64,000 nucleotides of DNA from Dryas octopetala (GCA_963921425.1 OY992835.1:5828001-5892000); one strand, 5' to 3'; positions 47,231 to 58,829 are shown, numbered from the stretch's first letter. Notes: a model not told the origin generated them from the sequence alone. Numbers and translations are program-made.

Positions 47231-47585
47231 TGATATCTTATTTTTTACATAAGTTTTGATACAAGTTTTCAATAGGGCCTACTTCATATAAGATTTCAAC
47301 GATCTGAACTGTCTATTTTTTAGGACTTCATTAAAGGATTATTCTTGCAAAAAATTAGGTAAATCAAAAATCATTTACCTATAAAGATTAAATGGTCAAC
47401 AATCCAAATGTTTATTTTGTTGACCATTTAATCGTTGTAGATAAATGGTTTCTGATTTACCTGATTTGTTGCCAGGATGATCTTTTAATGGAGATCTAAA
47501 AAATAGACGGTTCAGATCGTTAAAATCTTATATGAAGTAGGCCATATTGAAAACTTGTGTAAAAAATTATGTGAAAAATATATCA
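47231..47585. mobile_element. Foldback MITE 1 near the PCS1-like gene
   Basis: Arms pair along almost the whole 355 bases. Examples are CAATAGGGCCTACTTCATAT with the inverse of ATATGAAGTAGGCCATATTG, and GATTAAATGGTCAACAA with TTGACCATTTAATCG. The centre is near 47413. No coding sequence. Confidence 0.85.
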
Positions 47586-47958
47586 CAAATTCGCTCCCTA
47601 TATTTTTTCTCTCTGCAATATGTCCGTTTTTTAGTTAAAGAACAAATGTATATATTTTATGGTTTGTTTTTTCACCTTTTGATCTTATTCTTGGTAGAGT
47701 TTAATACTTTTGGCTATAAATCGTCAATCAAGACATATTCTTTGGTTTTAGCCCTCATGATTTTGAGTTCTCGTTTCTTAGTTATATTGTAGGTTTTAAC
47801 TAAAATATAAAGCTTATACCCTAAAATATTGAACCCTGTAAAAAATGGCATAAAATGGTAAAATATCATAAAAATGCCCATGTCCGTTCTTTAATTAGTT
47901 AAATAACACACATCATGTAGAGAGAATTTGTGTATATATATAAATATATACACAAATG

Positions 47959-48371
47959 TTCTATACCTAACTGGTTAGTAAAATAATATAACACTAACCA
48001 CTTTTTTTGGCCCACTATACAACATATTCTCATAATCATAACCGTTCATTTTGTAGGTCCCAATTCAAAGATCAATCTTGCAAAAAAAAAAAAAAATCAA
48101 TCAATCAAGTCGAAAATCATTTAGCCATTTGATTATTATCACAATCAATTGAATGTTTTATAAAAAATAAAGAAAAATTTTCGGTTTATTTGAGCACAAT
48201 TAGCTTATTAATAGTTAATTCAACGATTTTGGATTTAGTTTATTTTTTGTAAGGATGATATTTGAATGATGATCTAAAAAATGAACTTTTCAAATTATTA
48301 GATCACGTTGTGTAATGGGTCAAAAAATGTGGTTAGCATTGTATAATCTTACTAACCGGTTAGATCTAGAG
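47959..48371. mobile_element. Foldback MITE 2 near the PCS1-like gene
   Basis: Left AACTGGTTAGTAAAAT..CACTAACCAC and right GTGGTTAGCAT..CTTACTAACCGGTT pair. Inner parts (CATTTTGTAGGTCC, AGATCAATCTTGCAAAAAA) also find complements on the right. About 413 bases next to (TA)n tracts. It shares short words with foldback 1 but is a distinct family. Confidence 0.75.
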
Positions 48372-48930
48372 CGCTACCCTAAATATATATATATATATAT
48401 TTTTTCTAATTTATTTTGTTCAACTATTTTATCCTTATTATTATTATTTGTTGTGGTAAAATACATTTTTAGTCCATGTGTTTTAACCTAAACTCACATT
48501 TGGTTCTCGTGGTTTAAATTTACGAATTTAGTCATTATATTTTATATTGTTTGCACTCTTAGGACATTTTGCATCTATCATGAAAGTTTTTTTTTTTTTT
48601 TTTTTTCAAATCAAAACTAATAACTTGTTTAAATTCACAAATTTTACTCAATAATTATAGATAAAAGGATAAAAAGATGTGTATGTTCAATGTATATTCA
48701 AAAGAAAAATATACTTGACAGAAGTATTAAAGTATCAATTCAATTACATTATTCAGGATGGGGACACATTATGTTCCCTCGCTATTCTTTTTAATAAATC
48801 TATAGACACAGTCTTTGACTAAAGTTTGGCCACATTATTAGGGAGAGTGTTATATTATACGCACCAAACACTTGTCAATGTTACAACCCAAGTCACAAGG
48901 AACAAAAAAAAAAAGATAAATAATATATAT

Positions 48931-49433
48931 AATATAGATTCCTTCTATTATTAATGTATATTTTAATTTATTTATGTTAAGGTATGACCTTGTTGGGGCC
49001 CACATGAGTCGTTTTGTGTCAATCCAAACTTGCGATAATGTATATTTTAATTTATTTATGTTGAGGTATGACCTTGTTGGAGCCCACACGAGTCGTTTTG
49101 TGTCAATCCAAACTATTCGTAAGGATCATCTTTATTGATAGATCATCTTTGCAAAAAATTAGTCAGATCAAAAATTATTTGTCTATCTAATTTTGATAAA
49201 ACAAATAGACGGTTTCATCGAAATATTTAGTTCGTCTATTTATTTGATCAAAATTAGATACGCAAATGATTTTCGATTTAGCTAATTTTTTATAATGATG
49301 ATCTATTAATAAAGATGTAAAAAATGAACAATTCAAATCGACACAAAACGATTCGTGTGGGACCTAATAGAGTATAACTCAACATAAATAAATTAAAATA
49401 TACCTAAATAGAAGAATATATACAATATATATC
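48931..49433. mobile_element. Foldback MITE 3, with duplicated left arm segment
   Basis: The ends pair (ATTCCTTCTATTA..TATTTTAATTTATTTATG with CATAAATAAATTAAAATATA..ATAGAAGAATA). The left arm contains a direct 78-base duplication (48953-49030 and 49037-49114) whose single counterpart in the right arm is about 49325-49415. About 500 bases. Confidence 0.8.
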
Positions 49434-49688
49434 TATATGTTTGGCAAAGTGATAATATATTTAAAATCCTTGTATATACAATAGTCTCAGCAAATGATAC
49501 AATGATAGAGTGGTAGTACTAAAGTAAAATTGTTGTTGTCTTAAAACAGTCCATACATTAATGAAATCACTAATTGCATGACAATTAGTTCATCTCATGA
49601 ATTTCAGACTGTTTGTATTAGATCATCATGAAAATGACCTTTTTGTCCACTAGACTATTACATATACATAGCGCCACCAACATACTAT
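49434..49688. other. 3' flank of the PCS1-like gene
   Basis: AT-rich sequence expected to hold the 3' UTR and polyadenylation region of the minus-strand gene. Confidence 0.4.
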
Positions 49689-51071
49689 TCACACTGATCT
49701 ACTACAATCAGCCTTACCAAACCCAACTCTACGATTGGCCAGATCAAATTCCACCCATTGATTCCTTTGATGAAAATTTCCAATTATGTTACTCGCGGTA
49801 CCCATCATGTTGGACCGTCCGATTGCGACGCACCGGATTCTGCCCCCGACGTCGATTAAAATTTGTTCTTTCGGTATCACAATCTCTGCTCCTTTATCAA
49901 ACTCGAACACCATGTCTCCTATCAACCGTTGGATCTCTGTAGTATCGCCGTCAAAACACATGTCAGCCACTCCCGCGTACACGTAGCCCTTCTTGAGCTT
50001 TGGACCCACCAATCTCACAATCTCTTCCCTTACCTTATTATAAGCCTCATCCACAAAGTAAGTGAATTCCGACCCGGAGTCAATCATAGTTTGACCCGAC
50101 CCGCTTGCATCGGGTCGGAACACCGAGGGTAAAATGGTCAACCTCTTACTGCCGATTCTTATCCCCAGCATTACAACAGTGTGGGCAAGAGGGTCCAAAT
50201 TGGGCATGCGTTGACTTTGACTAAAAGTCAAAAGGTCAACATATCGAAAGCCGACAGAATTGGGATTATGCCCCAAGTAGAATGTCCCAGTTGGCAAAGG
50301 CCCGGTTTGAGTGGGTCGGGTGGGTATGCAATATGAGAACTTTGTGATTTTTGCTTGGGAAGCAAAGGACAAGCGTCCAAGATTCATACCCAAAATGCCC
50401 TTGGTATCACTAGGGTCCTTGGCACATCCTAGAATCAAAGGAGGGGTACTTACGGAACGAGAAAAAGAGAATTTTTCTCTGACGAGATTGCCCTCGGCCA
50501 GGGTCCCGTCGGCATAAAAGTAGGAGTAGTGGCAGAGACGGTTTTGGTCACAAGTGGTGGGGAGGGTAAAATCGGGAACTCGGGGTTTGCAAATAGGGTG
50601 AGTACAGGGCAAAACAGAGAAAGTGGAAGACAAAGAAGGATCAAACGACGCCGTAGGAGGTGGCCTCGGGGTCTGCTTCTTGTTGTGGCACTGAATCCAT
50701 GAGAGTTGGCTTCCAGTGTCCAACACCATCTGTTGGGTCTGTGGTGGGGTCCCTATGGGAAGAGAAACAATCGGAGCCATTGAATACTTGAATGGAAGCT
50801 TGTAGTTGTAGGATGGTGATGATGGGGTTGAGGTTTTTGATGATATGGTTCTTGGCCCTCTTGGGTTTTGCTTGGTTTTTGAAACGAGGGAAGAATGGAG
50901 AGTTGCAAATGGTGTGTTTGGAGGGCGAGAAAGTTGGGTAGTGAGAGGGAAAGAGAGAGAAAACTCAGTAGTGTTGGTTTGGTGTTGGTTTGTTGAGAGA
51001 GAGAGGGGGATGAGGAAGAAGGAGAAGAAGAAGAAGAAGAAGAGGAACATGGTTTTGTGGGAGAGAGACAT
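49689..51071 (-). CDS. PCS1: A1-family aspartic protease, PCS1-like
   Basis: A single open frame of 460 residues without introns, as is usual for this protease subgroup. Residues 1-27 form a signal peptide with a Phe-rich core. The catalytic triads are DTGS at 118-121 and DSGS at 331-334, and the flap Tyr is near 187 (YFYADGT). NLGRLSFASQAKITKFSYCI and the LGCAKDPSDTKGILGM segment match Arabidopsis PCS1 (At5g02190, Promotion of Cell Survival 1), a secretory-pathway protease that restrains programmed cell death in gametophytes and embryos. Paired Cys residues fit nepenthesin-like disulphides. The start Met is followed directly by the signal peptide, and a TATA box lies 100 bases upstream. The identity as a PCS1-type protease is strong. 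One-to-one orthology and the role in this plant are inferred. Confidence 0.92.
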   Translation of the reverse strand: MSLSHKTMFLFFFFFFSFFLIPLSLSTNQHQTNTTEFSLSFPLTTQLSRPPNTPFATLHSSLVSKTKQNPRGPRTISSKTSTPSSPSYNYKLPFKYSMAPIVSLPIGTPPQTQQMVLDTGSQLSWIQCHNKKQTPRPPPTASFDPSLSSTFSVLPCTHPICKPRVPDFTLPTTCDQNRLCHYSYFYADGTLAEGNLVREKFSFSRSVSTPPLILGCAKDPSDTKGILGMNLGRLSFASQAKITKFSYCIPTRPTQTGPLPTGTFYLGHNPNSVGFRYVDLLTFSQSQRMPNLDPLAHTVVMLGIRIGSKRLTILPSVFRPDASGSGQTMIDSGSEFTYFVDEAYNKVREEIVRLVGPKLKKGYVYAGVADMCFDGDTTEIQRLIGDMVFEFDKGAEIVIPKEQILIDVGGRIRCVAIGRSNMMGTASNIIGNFHQRNQWVEFDLANRRVGFGKADCSRSV

Positions 51072-51172
51072 AATAATGATGCAATTTTAATTTAAGACAC
51101 AGAGAGACACACAAAAGGCAGAGAAATTGGGTGGGTTGGGTACAGTGGGTGTTATGAGGAGAAGTGGGGTAG

Positions 51173-51180
51173 TATTTATA
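51173..51180 (-). promoter_or_regulatory. TATA box of the PCS1-like gene
   Basis: On the minus strand CTATAAATACTAC contains TATAAATA, about 100 bases upstream of the start codon. Transcription would begin about 30 bases downstream of it, giving a 5' UTR of roughly 70-75 bases. Confidence 0.65.
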
Positions 51181-52640
51181 GTAGGATTTCAAAAATGTGG
51201 AATAGTGAGTGGGGCGGAAAGAGAGAACTACAAAAAAAGAAGAGGAACAAAGAAACGCCAAAAGGGGGAGTGGGAGAGAAGAGAGAGAAAGAAAAGGCAT
51301 GCATTAGCGCATTACGCGTTTTCTTTATTGAGCAGTTAAGAGTAGGGGTCGTATATACGCCACTGCAGCACTGCTTATGTCATGTAATGAATTGCACTGG
51401 TGACTCAGATCTATCAGAGATTTATAACCAGCTCAGTAATTATGGCTTCTGCAGAATCAAATATCAATCACCAACTGGCCAAAGTTTTCAGGGGTTTACA
51501 GGTGTCTCACACTCTCACTGAGTCACTGTTCAGGTCTGCCCGAGTTGGATATGAGTTGGGCTTGTTTAGCTTGACCCTAGGTGGACTGGATTAAGCACGG
51601 CTTCGACATTTAGGTCCGGATTGGCCTAAAGGCTTATCCTACTTGCATCTTTTTTGTTTTTTGTTTTTTAATAATTTAAAAATAAGGGATCAAACTTAAG
51701 TGCAGGATGGACAATTTCACCGCTATTCCAATTGAAATATCCAACAACTGCATCCCTATTTACATCTTAAATGTATGCATGCACATTCATATATATGTTA
51801 CCCCAAAAATTCACGACAGAGATCGCCCAAAACTCTAACAAGAACACTGAATTCCTTTAAATATGTTTGCATGCATGTTATTATTTCGGCCAAAACCAAA
51901 ATAAGGTGTAAACAACATATAATTAAAAAGGAAACTAAATCAAAACCTCACCGGTTTAGCCCAAGTAGTAAAGGTGAATAATGTAATAAATTAAAATTAG
52001 ATTAGGATCATGATTCAATTCCCTCCAATATATATAACAAAAAAACATTTCCACCCTAAAACTTGGTTCGAACTCAAATGAACTTGTGTTGCAAGTTGGG
52101 CCTAAGGTATAAGATGATCAAGCCAGATTGAACCGACATATTATTAACGGATCGAACGTGACACAAAGCAGGACCTAACTCGTCTTAAATGGGTCAAACC
52201 ATTCCGGGTACACCTCTAATAGGAGAGCTGCAAATAAAGGACTCAGTCACATTTATATCTTGTATTATCTAAATAAATGAGGTACTTTTTAATTAAAAAA
52301 AATATATCTTGTATTCCTCGACATGTAAAGCAGACACTATTGAGAGGAGTGAGAGATATAACACAAGTGATTTCAGACTTTTCAGTTGTATTTTTCTTTT
52401 GCTTACTTTAATTACTTTTAATTCATGCTATTTTAGTGTTTTAGTGCAAACAGTATATAAAGTTTCTATGAGGCAATTCGAGAAGAAAGTCATTATGCGG
52501 AAAAGGGTGTCTATTTAATATATAGCAAAAATAAGGAAAAAAAAATATGTGCTTTGACCAATAGAAAATAAATGAGACGATTGGTAGAATAAAATAATAT
52601 ATATGAGCAATTTTTGAGTAGGGTTGACTAAATACACGTA
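51181..52640. other. Upstream region of the PCS1-like gene and spacer
   Basis: Holds the distal promoter of the minus-strand protease gene, then AT-rich spacer. No further gene was recognised on either strand. Confidence 0.4.
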
Positions 52641-53291
52641 GGCCATGTTTGTTTCACAGGACTGTCTTGGCATGAACTAGCTATAGGGACTGGCATGGAC
52701 TAAGCTAGCTAAGAATTGCCTTTATATTTGGTGCAATGTAGGACTAACAAATTGGACAGATCTGAGATTTCCTTTAACTAAAATTTCAAGTGGGTGCTTT
52801 AGAGAGAGAAGCAGGAATTAAGGTGAGTGTTTCACTGAGATTTAGAGGGTGGCTGGAGCTGCGGAGGCGATCGACGAGGGTGGTTGGGCAAGTCGTCAGA
52901 GAGCTAGAGCTGCGGAGGCGATCGACGAGGGTGGCTGGGCAAGCCGTCGAATAGCTGGAGCTGTGGAGGCGATTGACGAGGGTGGCTGGGTTGCGTGCGG
53001 GTGGCTGGGCAAGCCGCTAGAGAGCTGGAGCTGCGAAGGCGACTGGTGGCAGTGCGGCTGGCAGTGGAGGGCATCACAGGGAGGAGGTTCGATGATGATG
53101 GTGAGGCAAGCCAAGGAGGTTCTTAGCTAAACCTCCACTTTCTCATGGGTTTCACTAAACCCACTTAAGAAGGTTCATTTAAGTTAGAGAAGATTCACTA
53201 AGCCCCACTTTTTTTAATCCCAAACTCACCAAACATGGGCTTAAGGTCTTAACTTAGCCAATCCATGTTAAGAAGGTGAAACAAACGTGGC
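52641..53291. mobile_element. TIR-flanked non-autonomous element with internal 51-bp repeats
   Basis: Left end GGCCATGTTTGTTTCAC, right end GTGAAACAAACGTGGC, about 17-base TIRs. Flanking parts share TTAGCTAAGA/CTTAGCCAATCC-like words. The class is uncertain (PIF/Harbinger- or hAT-like). No duplication was resolved. The GC-rich core holds a 51-bp tandem repeat. Confidence 0.6.
52853..53040 (+). repeat. 51-bp (17-codon) tandem repeat
   Basis: Units at about 52853, 52904 and 52955, and a displaced one at 53025, share CTGGAGCTGCGGAGGCGATC and GACGAGGGTGGCTGGGCAAG. The plus strand is open through 52849-53130 and would give AAEAIDEGGWASR repeats. I doubt it is a gene because it lies inside a TIR element and has no family match. 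Confidence 0.8.
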
Positions 53292-53343
53292 TGTATAGTA
53301 CAACCACCCAGTACTACGATGATATATGTACTGTTTATTTGAA

Positions 53344-53746
53344 GGATTATTCATGGATTTGCCCCCTGAAACTATTTTTTTTTTCACTTTATCCCCTGAA
53401 AGTTAAATCCTCCCACTTTGCTCCCCGAACTTTACAAATGACTCTCAATAGCCAAGTTTCGTCAACTTCATTCATTAGTTCAGTTTTTATCTTAACTTTG
53501 GCTGGACTTTTAACCCATCAAACCTCCACCAAAATCAGCAATCTTATACTCGTTTTGAAGGTGCATCTCCTCTTTACAACCATATAAAGATCACTCAAAA
53601 CGGAGTTCTAGAACTCCAGATAATGGATGGATTTGAGGGTGTAGATGAGAGTGTAAAGTTCGAGGACCAAAGTGGGAGGATTTTACTTTCAGGGGGCAAA
53701 GTTAAAAAAAAAAAGTTAGTTTCAGGGGGCAATCCATGAATAAGCC
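53344..53746. mobile_element. Mutator-like MITE with 9-bp TSD
   Basis: TIRs of about 90 bases: GGATTATTCATGGATTTGCC..CTGAAACT at the left, and GGCTTATTCATGGATTGCCC..CTGAAACT inverted at the right. Flanks TTATTTGAA (53335-53343) and TTATTTTAA (53747-53755) form a 9-bp duplication with one difference. Length 403 bases, no coding sequence. Related right ends occur at 24.8 and 25.7 kb. Confidence 0.85.
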
Positions 53747-53950
53747 TTATTTTAATAAACTGTAAACTTCACTTAAAATAAGCACATATGTTAGTATACA
53801 AATAGAAGTCCAACAATACACGTGACAATGATTGCTGTATTAAAGAATCCCTCAAATGTGTATATATCTACTTTTTTTAATGAAAAATTGGAAAGAAATT
53901 AAATAGATAAATCAGTTCACTCTACACACCTAATGTTAAATCAACCCACT

Positions 53951-54738
53951 TAGGGCCAATTTGGTATTGCTATGAGAAAAAAAAGCTGTGAAGTAAAGTC
54001 AGCTGTAAAGTAAAGCAGTTGAGTGTTTGGTAAGCTATATTTTCAAAAATGCTGTGAGTGCAAAAAAACAGTATCAAAGTGTTTGGTAAATGTTAATGTA
54101 AAAGTGTTGTGGCTGTGTATAATTACTAAAATGAACATGATGCTGAAAGTATCTTTCCCTTATTTGTTTGGTAAAAAAAAAATGTCTTTTTACTTGTTTT
54201 TTAAATTTTTGGCTACAAATTTGTATTATCATTAATTTTTCTAAGAATAACATATTAAATAAGTATGCCTATTATATTTTTTAGGTATATTATAATTTTA
54301 ATATAAATAAAATATCATAATTAATAATTACATTATAAAATATAACTAAAAAAGGACAGATTTTTTAATTTAAAATAAAAAAATAAAAATTATAGGCGTT
54401 GAAATAGTTACATGAAAAGTATAATCAACCATTACATGCATTACATACCAAAATGACTAATATGACAAAACGTAAAATAAAATAGGGATAATAGATGTGA
54501 TTTTCAAAAATCAATGAGGGTATAATGGGTAAAATAAAATATTAATTGTTGCTGTGATTTACTGTAGTTTTCAAAAGAAGGTAAAACTCTGTTTTCTGTT
54601 TTTGCTGTGGAGAGTTGAGAATTGTAGGGAAAATCAGTTTTTAATTTTTTTACCAAACACCAAAACTGATGTAGGTGATTGAGAATTGTCATCCACAACA
54701 GCTTTTAGGTCCTTCATCGCAATCTCAAACAGGGCCTT
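53951..54738. mobile_element. Probable hAT-like non-autonomous element
   Basis: Left TAGGGCCAATTTGGTATTGC and inverted right TAAGGCCCTGTTTGAGATTG share a weak TIR. Inner sequence TTTGGTAA..GCTGTG also recurs inverted (ACCAAACACC near 54652-54661). The duplication was not resolved. Confidence 0.5.
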
Positions 54739-54739
54739 A

Positions 54740-56224
54740 ATGTTAGAAATGTTAAAAAGATCCACCCTTTTTAAAAAAAAAAATGATAAAGAAGCTCGTG
54801 TTCTAAAAAAGGATGCCTTGATAAATAGGCCGAGTTCTCGGCACGTCTTTGTTTTTATTTTTATTTCCGTAATAGAACGATTGCCACTATAGAATAATAA
54901 CAATGACATTATTACTATTTGACAATGACAATTAGTAACAACATTGTTAATGTTGAATTATGGTGAATGTGACATCAAAAGTTTGAATTTTGTATTTTAT
55001 ATTGGTTTATTAATTTTTCACATGTTTATCTAACAAAAATACAAATGTATATCTATAAGTATTATTTTTATGCGGTCAATCATTGTCTGACAATGTCAAT
55101 AGTTAGTGTCTGACAGTGACAATATTAAAAAAAAGACGCCGAACGCTCGACTCATTAAAAGTTGACTGACCTATAGTGTTTTTGCAGGTGGGCCACCCTT
55201 TGCTTATAAAAAAAATACTCAAACAAATTTAATATTTTTTTCTAAAGTAAAAAAAAAAAAAAAACAAAAATAGCATGATAAACCAATTTAGGTGTTCAAT
55301 CGGTGATAACCTCATCCACTTTTTAATGAATCTGATATTGGCGCGCATAGGCGTCGAGCCCTGTATGTCTGAAATTATTCGATAGTTTCAATCCTGCAAT
55401 AAAAATTGTTTGTCAATTTTTATCGTAAAATTGCATAAAAATGAAACTTATATAAATGTCTTTTGTTTTTTTATTATATATACATGTGAAAAATAAATAT
55501 ATCAACACGAAACACACAAAAGTACAAATCATTTAGAATCATATCAACTCTAATTTTGTGAGTTAATATTAGTTAGTTACAATGTGAAAGTGTGTGACAA
55601 TTTGCGGCTTTGCAAAAAAAGCACGCCGAGTGCTCTGCAAGGGGACCAATCTCGACTATGAAATATATGACCACTGATATAATAATTTGAGTCTGTTTAA
55701 CATTTGAAAAAAATTGGCGGGCCATTTTAACACTAAACACATTAGGTGAATTATTTTATAAAGATAATAGTGGATCTACTGATCATTAACTGAAAAACTT
55801 ATTTATCACGAATATATTATTTTATAGAAATAATTACTCATAACTACATCTTTGCTATGGTTTTTAACTTCTAATACCATTATTGTTAATATATAACAAT
55901 CAGGTTAATTTTATTAACAATCAGGTCACTTTGAGTTGGTATCATTATTGTACCCGCATTTACACTCTATTCAGACTATAGCTCACACAGACTTGCATTC
56001 ACACACCCACACTCACATCCAAACTCAACCACAGCCACAGCCACACCCAAACTCATCCATCTTCTTCATCGATCTCCGACGAAGATGATTGAGCGCAAAG
56101 TTTAAGGTAGCTGGTTTTCCATACGGTTGTGGTTATAAGCTAGCCGGTTTTCCAATCCGAGAGAAAGAGAAGTCTGAGAAGTCGCGAAGAGAGAGAGAAA
56201 AGAGCTCGATATGGACGACGTCGC
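54740..56224. other. AT-rich spacer with GACAATGACAAT words
   Basis: No gene recognised. CACA/ACCC-rich sequence at 55985-56050 and a 5'-UTR-like stretch lead into the RBM22-like fragment. Confidence 0.4.
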
Positions 56225-56404
56225 AAGATCGAGAGCTCAGACTTCCTGATCAGCGAGTCGTGCCTCGGCGACAACCCCTACGTCAGTTTGACGCGCGCCG
56301 ATTACAACAAGGAGTGCAAGATCTGCACGAGCCCCTTCACCGATTACGGCAAAGAGTGCAAGATCTGCACGAGCCCTTTCGTCGATTTATGTTTAGGTTC
56401 TTGA
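56225..56404 (+). pseudogene. Fragment of an RBM22/Slt11-type splicing-factor gene with duplicated segment
   Basis: In one frame the plus strand reads SSDFLISESCLGDNPYVSLT, RADYNKECKICTSPFTDY and GKECKICTSPFVDL, then a stop. Plant RBM22/Slt11-type CCCH proteins begin with DGWERSDFP.CESCLGDNPYVR, then [22 protein letters not shown], so the match is to their N-terminal zinc-binding region. The 42-bp segment for DYNKECKICTSPFT is present twice (56300-56341 and 56342-56383). The parent has one copy and continues for about 400 further residues that are absent here. No start codon in this frame was found. The family works in the activated spliceosome. This is a captured or duplicated scrap, probably inside a mobile element. 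Confidence 0.75.
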
Positions 56405-56424
56405 TTTTTTTGTTTAGTTCAATT

Positions 56425-56895
56425 TCTGAAACTGCAGTTTTCTGCAGTTTATGGAACTGCATAAAAAACTGCAGTTTATAGTGAACTGAAACTGCAGTTT
56501 CTGGAATTACAAGTGAACTTTCTGCAGTTTGTGAACTGAAACTGCAGTTTCTGGAACTGTAAGTGAACTGAAACTGCAGAAACTGCAATTTATTAGAGTT
56601 GAAACTGCAGTTTATTGGAGTTGCGGACTTGCAGTTGCAGTTTCAGAAATTGCAGTTTATTTGAGTTGCAACTGCAGTTTCAGAAACTGCAAATGAACTG
56701 AAACTGCAGTTTATTTGAGTTGCAAGCTTGCAGTTGCAGTGTAAGTGAAACTGCAGTTTATTGGAGCTGCAGGCTTGCAGTTGCAATTACTAACTATAAG
56801 TGAAACTGCAGTTTCTGAAACTGCAAAGTGAACTGAAAGCAGTTTGTGAACTGAAACTGCAGTTTTTTTGGAGTTGCAAGCTTGCAGTTGCAGAA
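56425..56895. repeat. Degenerate AAACTGCAGTTT repeat tract
   Basis: The palindromic word AAACTGCAGTTT or close variants recur about fifteen or more times, with GAACTGAAACTGCAG and GAGTTGCAAGCTTGCAG as extended units at irregular spacing. It is self-complementary at many scales, and reading frames across it are artefacts. Confidence 0.9.
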
Positions 56896-56899
56896 CGAT

Positions 56900-57801
56900 G
56901 CTTGTGAGTGAAGATGAACAATTGTCGATTTGGTAAAGTTGAAGAAAGAGATCGATTTGGCAAAGAAAAGAAGAAGATCAGTTTTGAGCTGTTTGTGTAG
57001 TTGATTTTGTTGTGATGCGTTTCTTTTGGAAGGTGTCCGCATATTATTTTTTGGGCTGGTAGATAGTGTCCGCAAGTTAATAAAAATAAATTGAGTGGTT
57101 TTGGTTAATATTTTATTTTGTTAGTACCTTATAATTAATGGACTTTATTTTATATGTCTATTTCTCTAATCACGTGTTACTTTATGTGTCTGTCTTTGTA
57201 ACTTTACTAAAAATATATATATATTTATTACATGAATGTTTTATTTTTAAAATAAAATATTAGATCATTATTACCTAAATGCCCCTATATTCAGATTTAT
57301 CAAAGACACTGAATTAGCACACAAGGACAAAATTTTATCCGTGTTGTCTAGGGAATATCACCATTTCGCTAATTCTTGATTAATTAATTATTGTTGTTTT
57401 ATGGTACTGTGGCCTTATCATATGACTAACTAATCCACAATTGTAAACACTAGAAAATAAAATCCTGCATGGTAGGTGTTGGATCTCAACATATCTTACT
57501 CTTAAAATATATGGTATGATGATTCACGGGTTATGCATACATGCATATGTTATAATTGAAGTGGCAGAATGCTTGTAGTAGTGTCCATCCATTGCCACAC
57601 TAATTGCATATTTAAAGAGAGAGAGAAATATAAAAAGGTCAGGCCTTGGGTTAATAATGATGCACCTACCTAAAAAAAATGTTGCACCCTCCAAAAATTA
57701 ATAATAAATAATATTATAGTCACCAAATTTGGCCATCAAATAATATATTAATAATATATATAATAAAAAAAATTGAAAGTCAGCTTTGTATCATTAAAAT
57801 A
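56900..57801. other. AT-rich spacer, nothing recognised
   Basis: No gene, RNA or element is supported. GTGTCCGCA occurs twice (57040 and 57066). Confidence 0.4.
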
Positions 57802-58100
57802 GAGAGCTACTATTTGCACACATTTTTTTTTCTTTTTGCACACCCCTATTAAAAAAAAAAAAAAAAACTATACAGCCCCTCCCTTCTTTCCCTCTCTTTT
57901 TCCTCTCGTTCACACCCCCTTCCCCTGTTTTTTTTTTCTTCTTCTTCTCCAACCCTCCCCCAGCCAACCCCTCTACCCAACCCACCTAGCCCTTCAGCCC
58001 CTGAACCGACCCCCCCAGCCCCTGCACCACCAAAACAGCCACCACCACCACAACACCACCAAAACAGCCACCACTACCACATTCTTCTCTTTCTCTCTCC

Positions 58101-58312
<212 letters not shown>

Positions 58313-58504
58313 GAAATGAGAGAGAGAGAGAGAGAGAAAAGGAGAGAGAGAGAGAGCGAGCGAGCGAGAGAGAGAGAGAGCGAGAAAGAGAGAGAGATAG
58401 AGAGAAGAAAAAAGAAGTGGTGGTGGTGGTGGTGGCAGCTGTTTTGGCTCAGGTAGGGGGAAGAAGAAGGTGGTGGTGGTGGTGGCTGTGCGCTATTCAG
58501 AGAA

Positions 58505-58555
<51 letters not shown>

Positions 58556-58829
58556 TGCCGGTTGGTGCTACGGGGTGCAAGGTGGTGGTGCGTGTGTGTT
58601 GACAGAGAAAGGGAGAGCTTGTGAGAGATGATGGGGGTGTGTGTGCTAGTGTGTGTTGACAGAGAAGGATAGGGTGTGTAATGAAATGAGGGTATTTTGG
58701 TAATGGGTTGGGTGTGTGTTGAGAGGTTTTGAATTAGAGGTAAGTGTGTGGGGTGTGTAAGAGAAAAAAAGAGAAAAAGGGTGTGCAAAAAGAAAAAAAG
58801 GGTGTGCAAATAGCAGTCCTCTTAAAATA

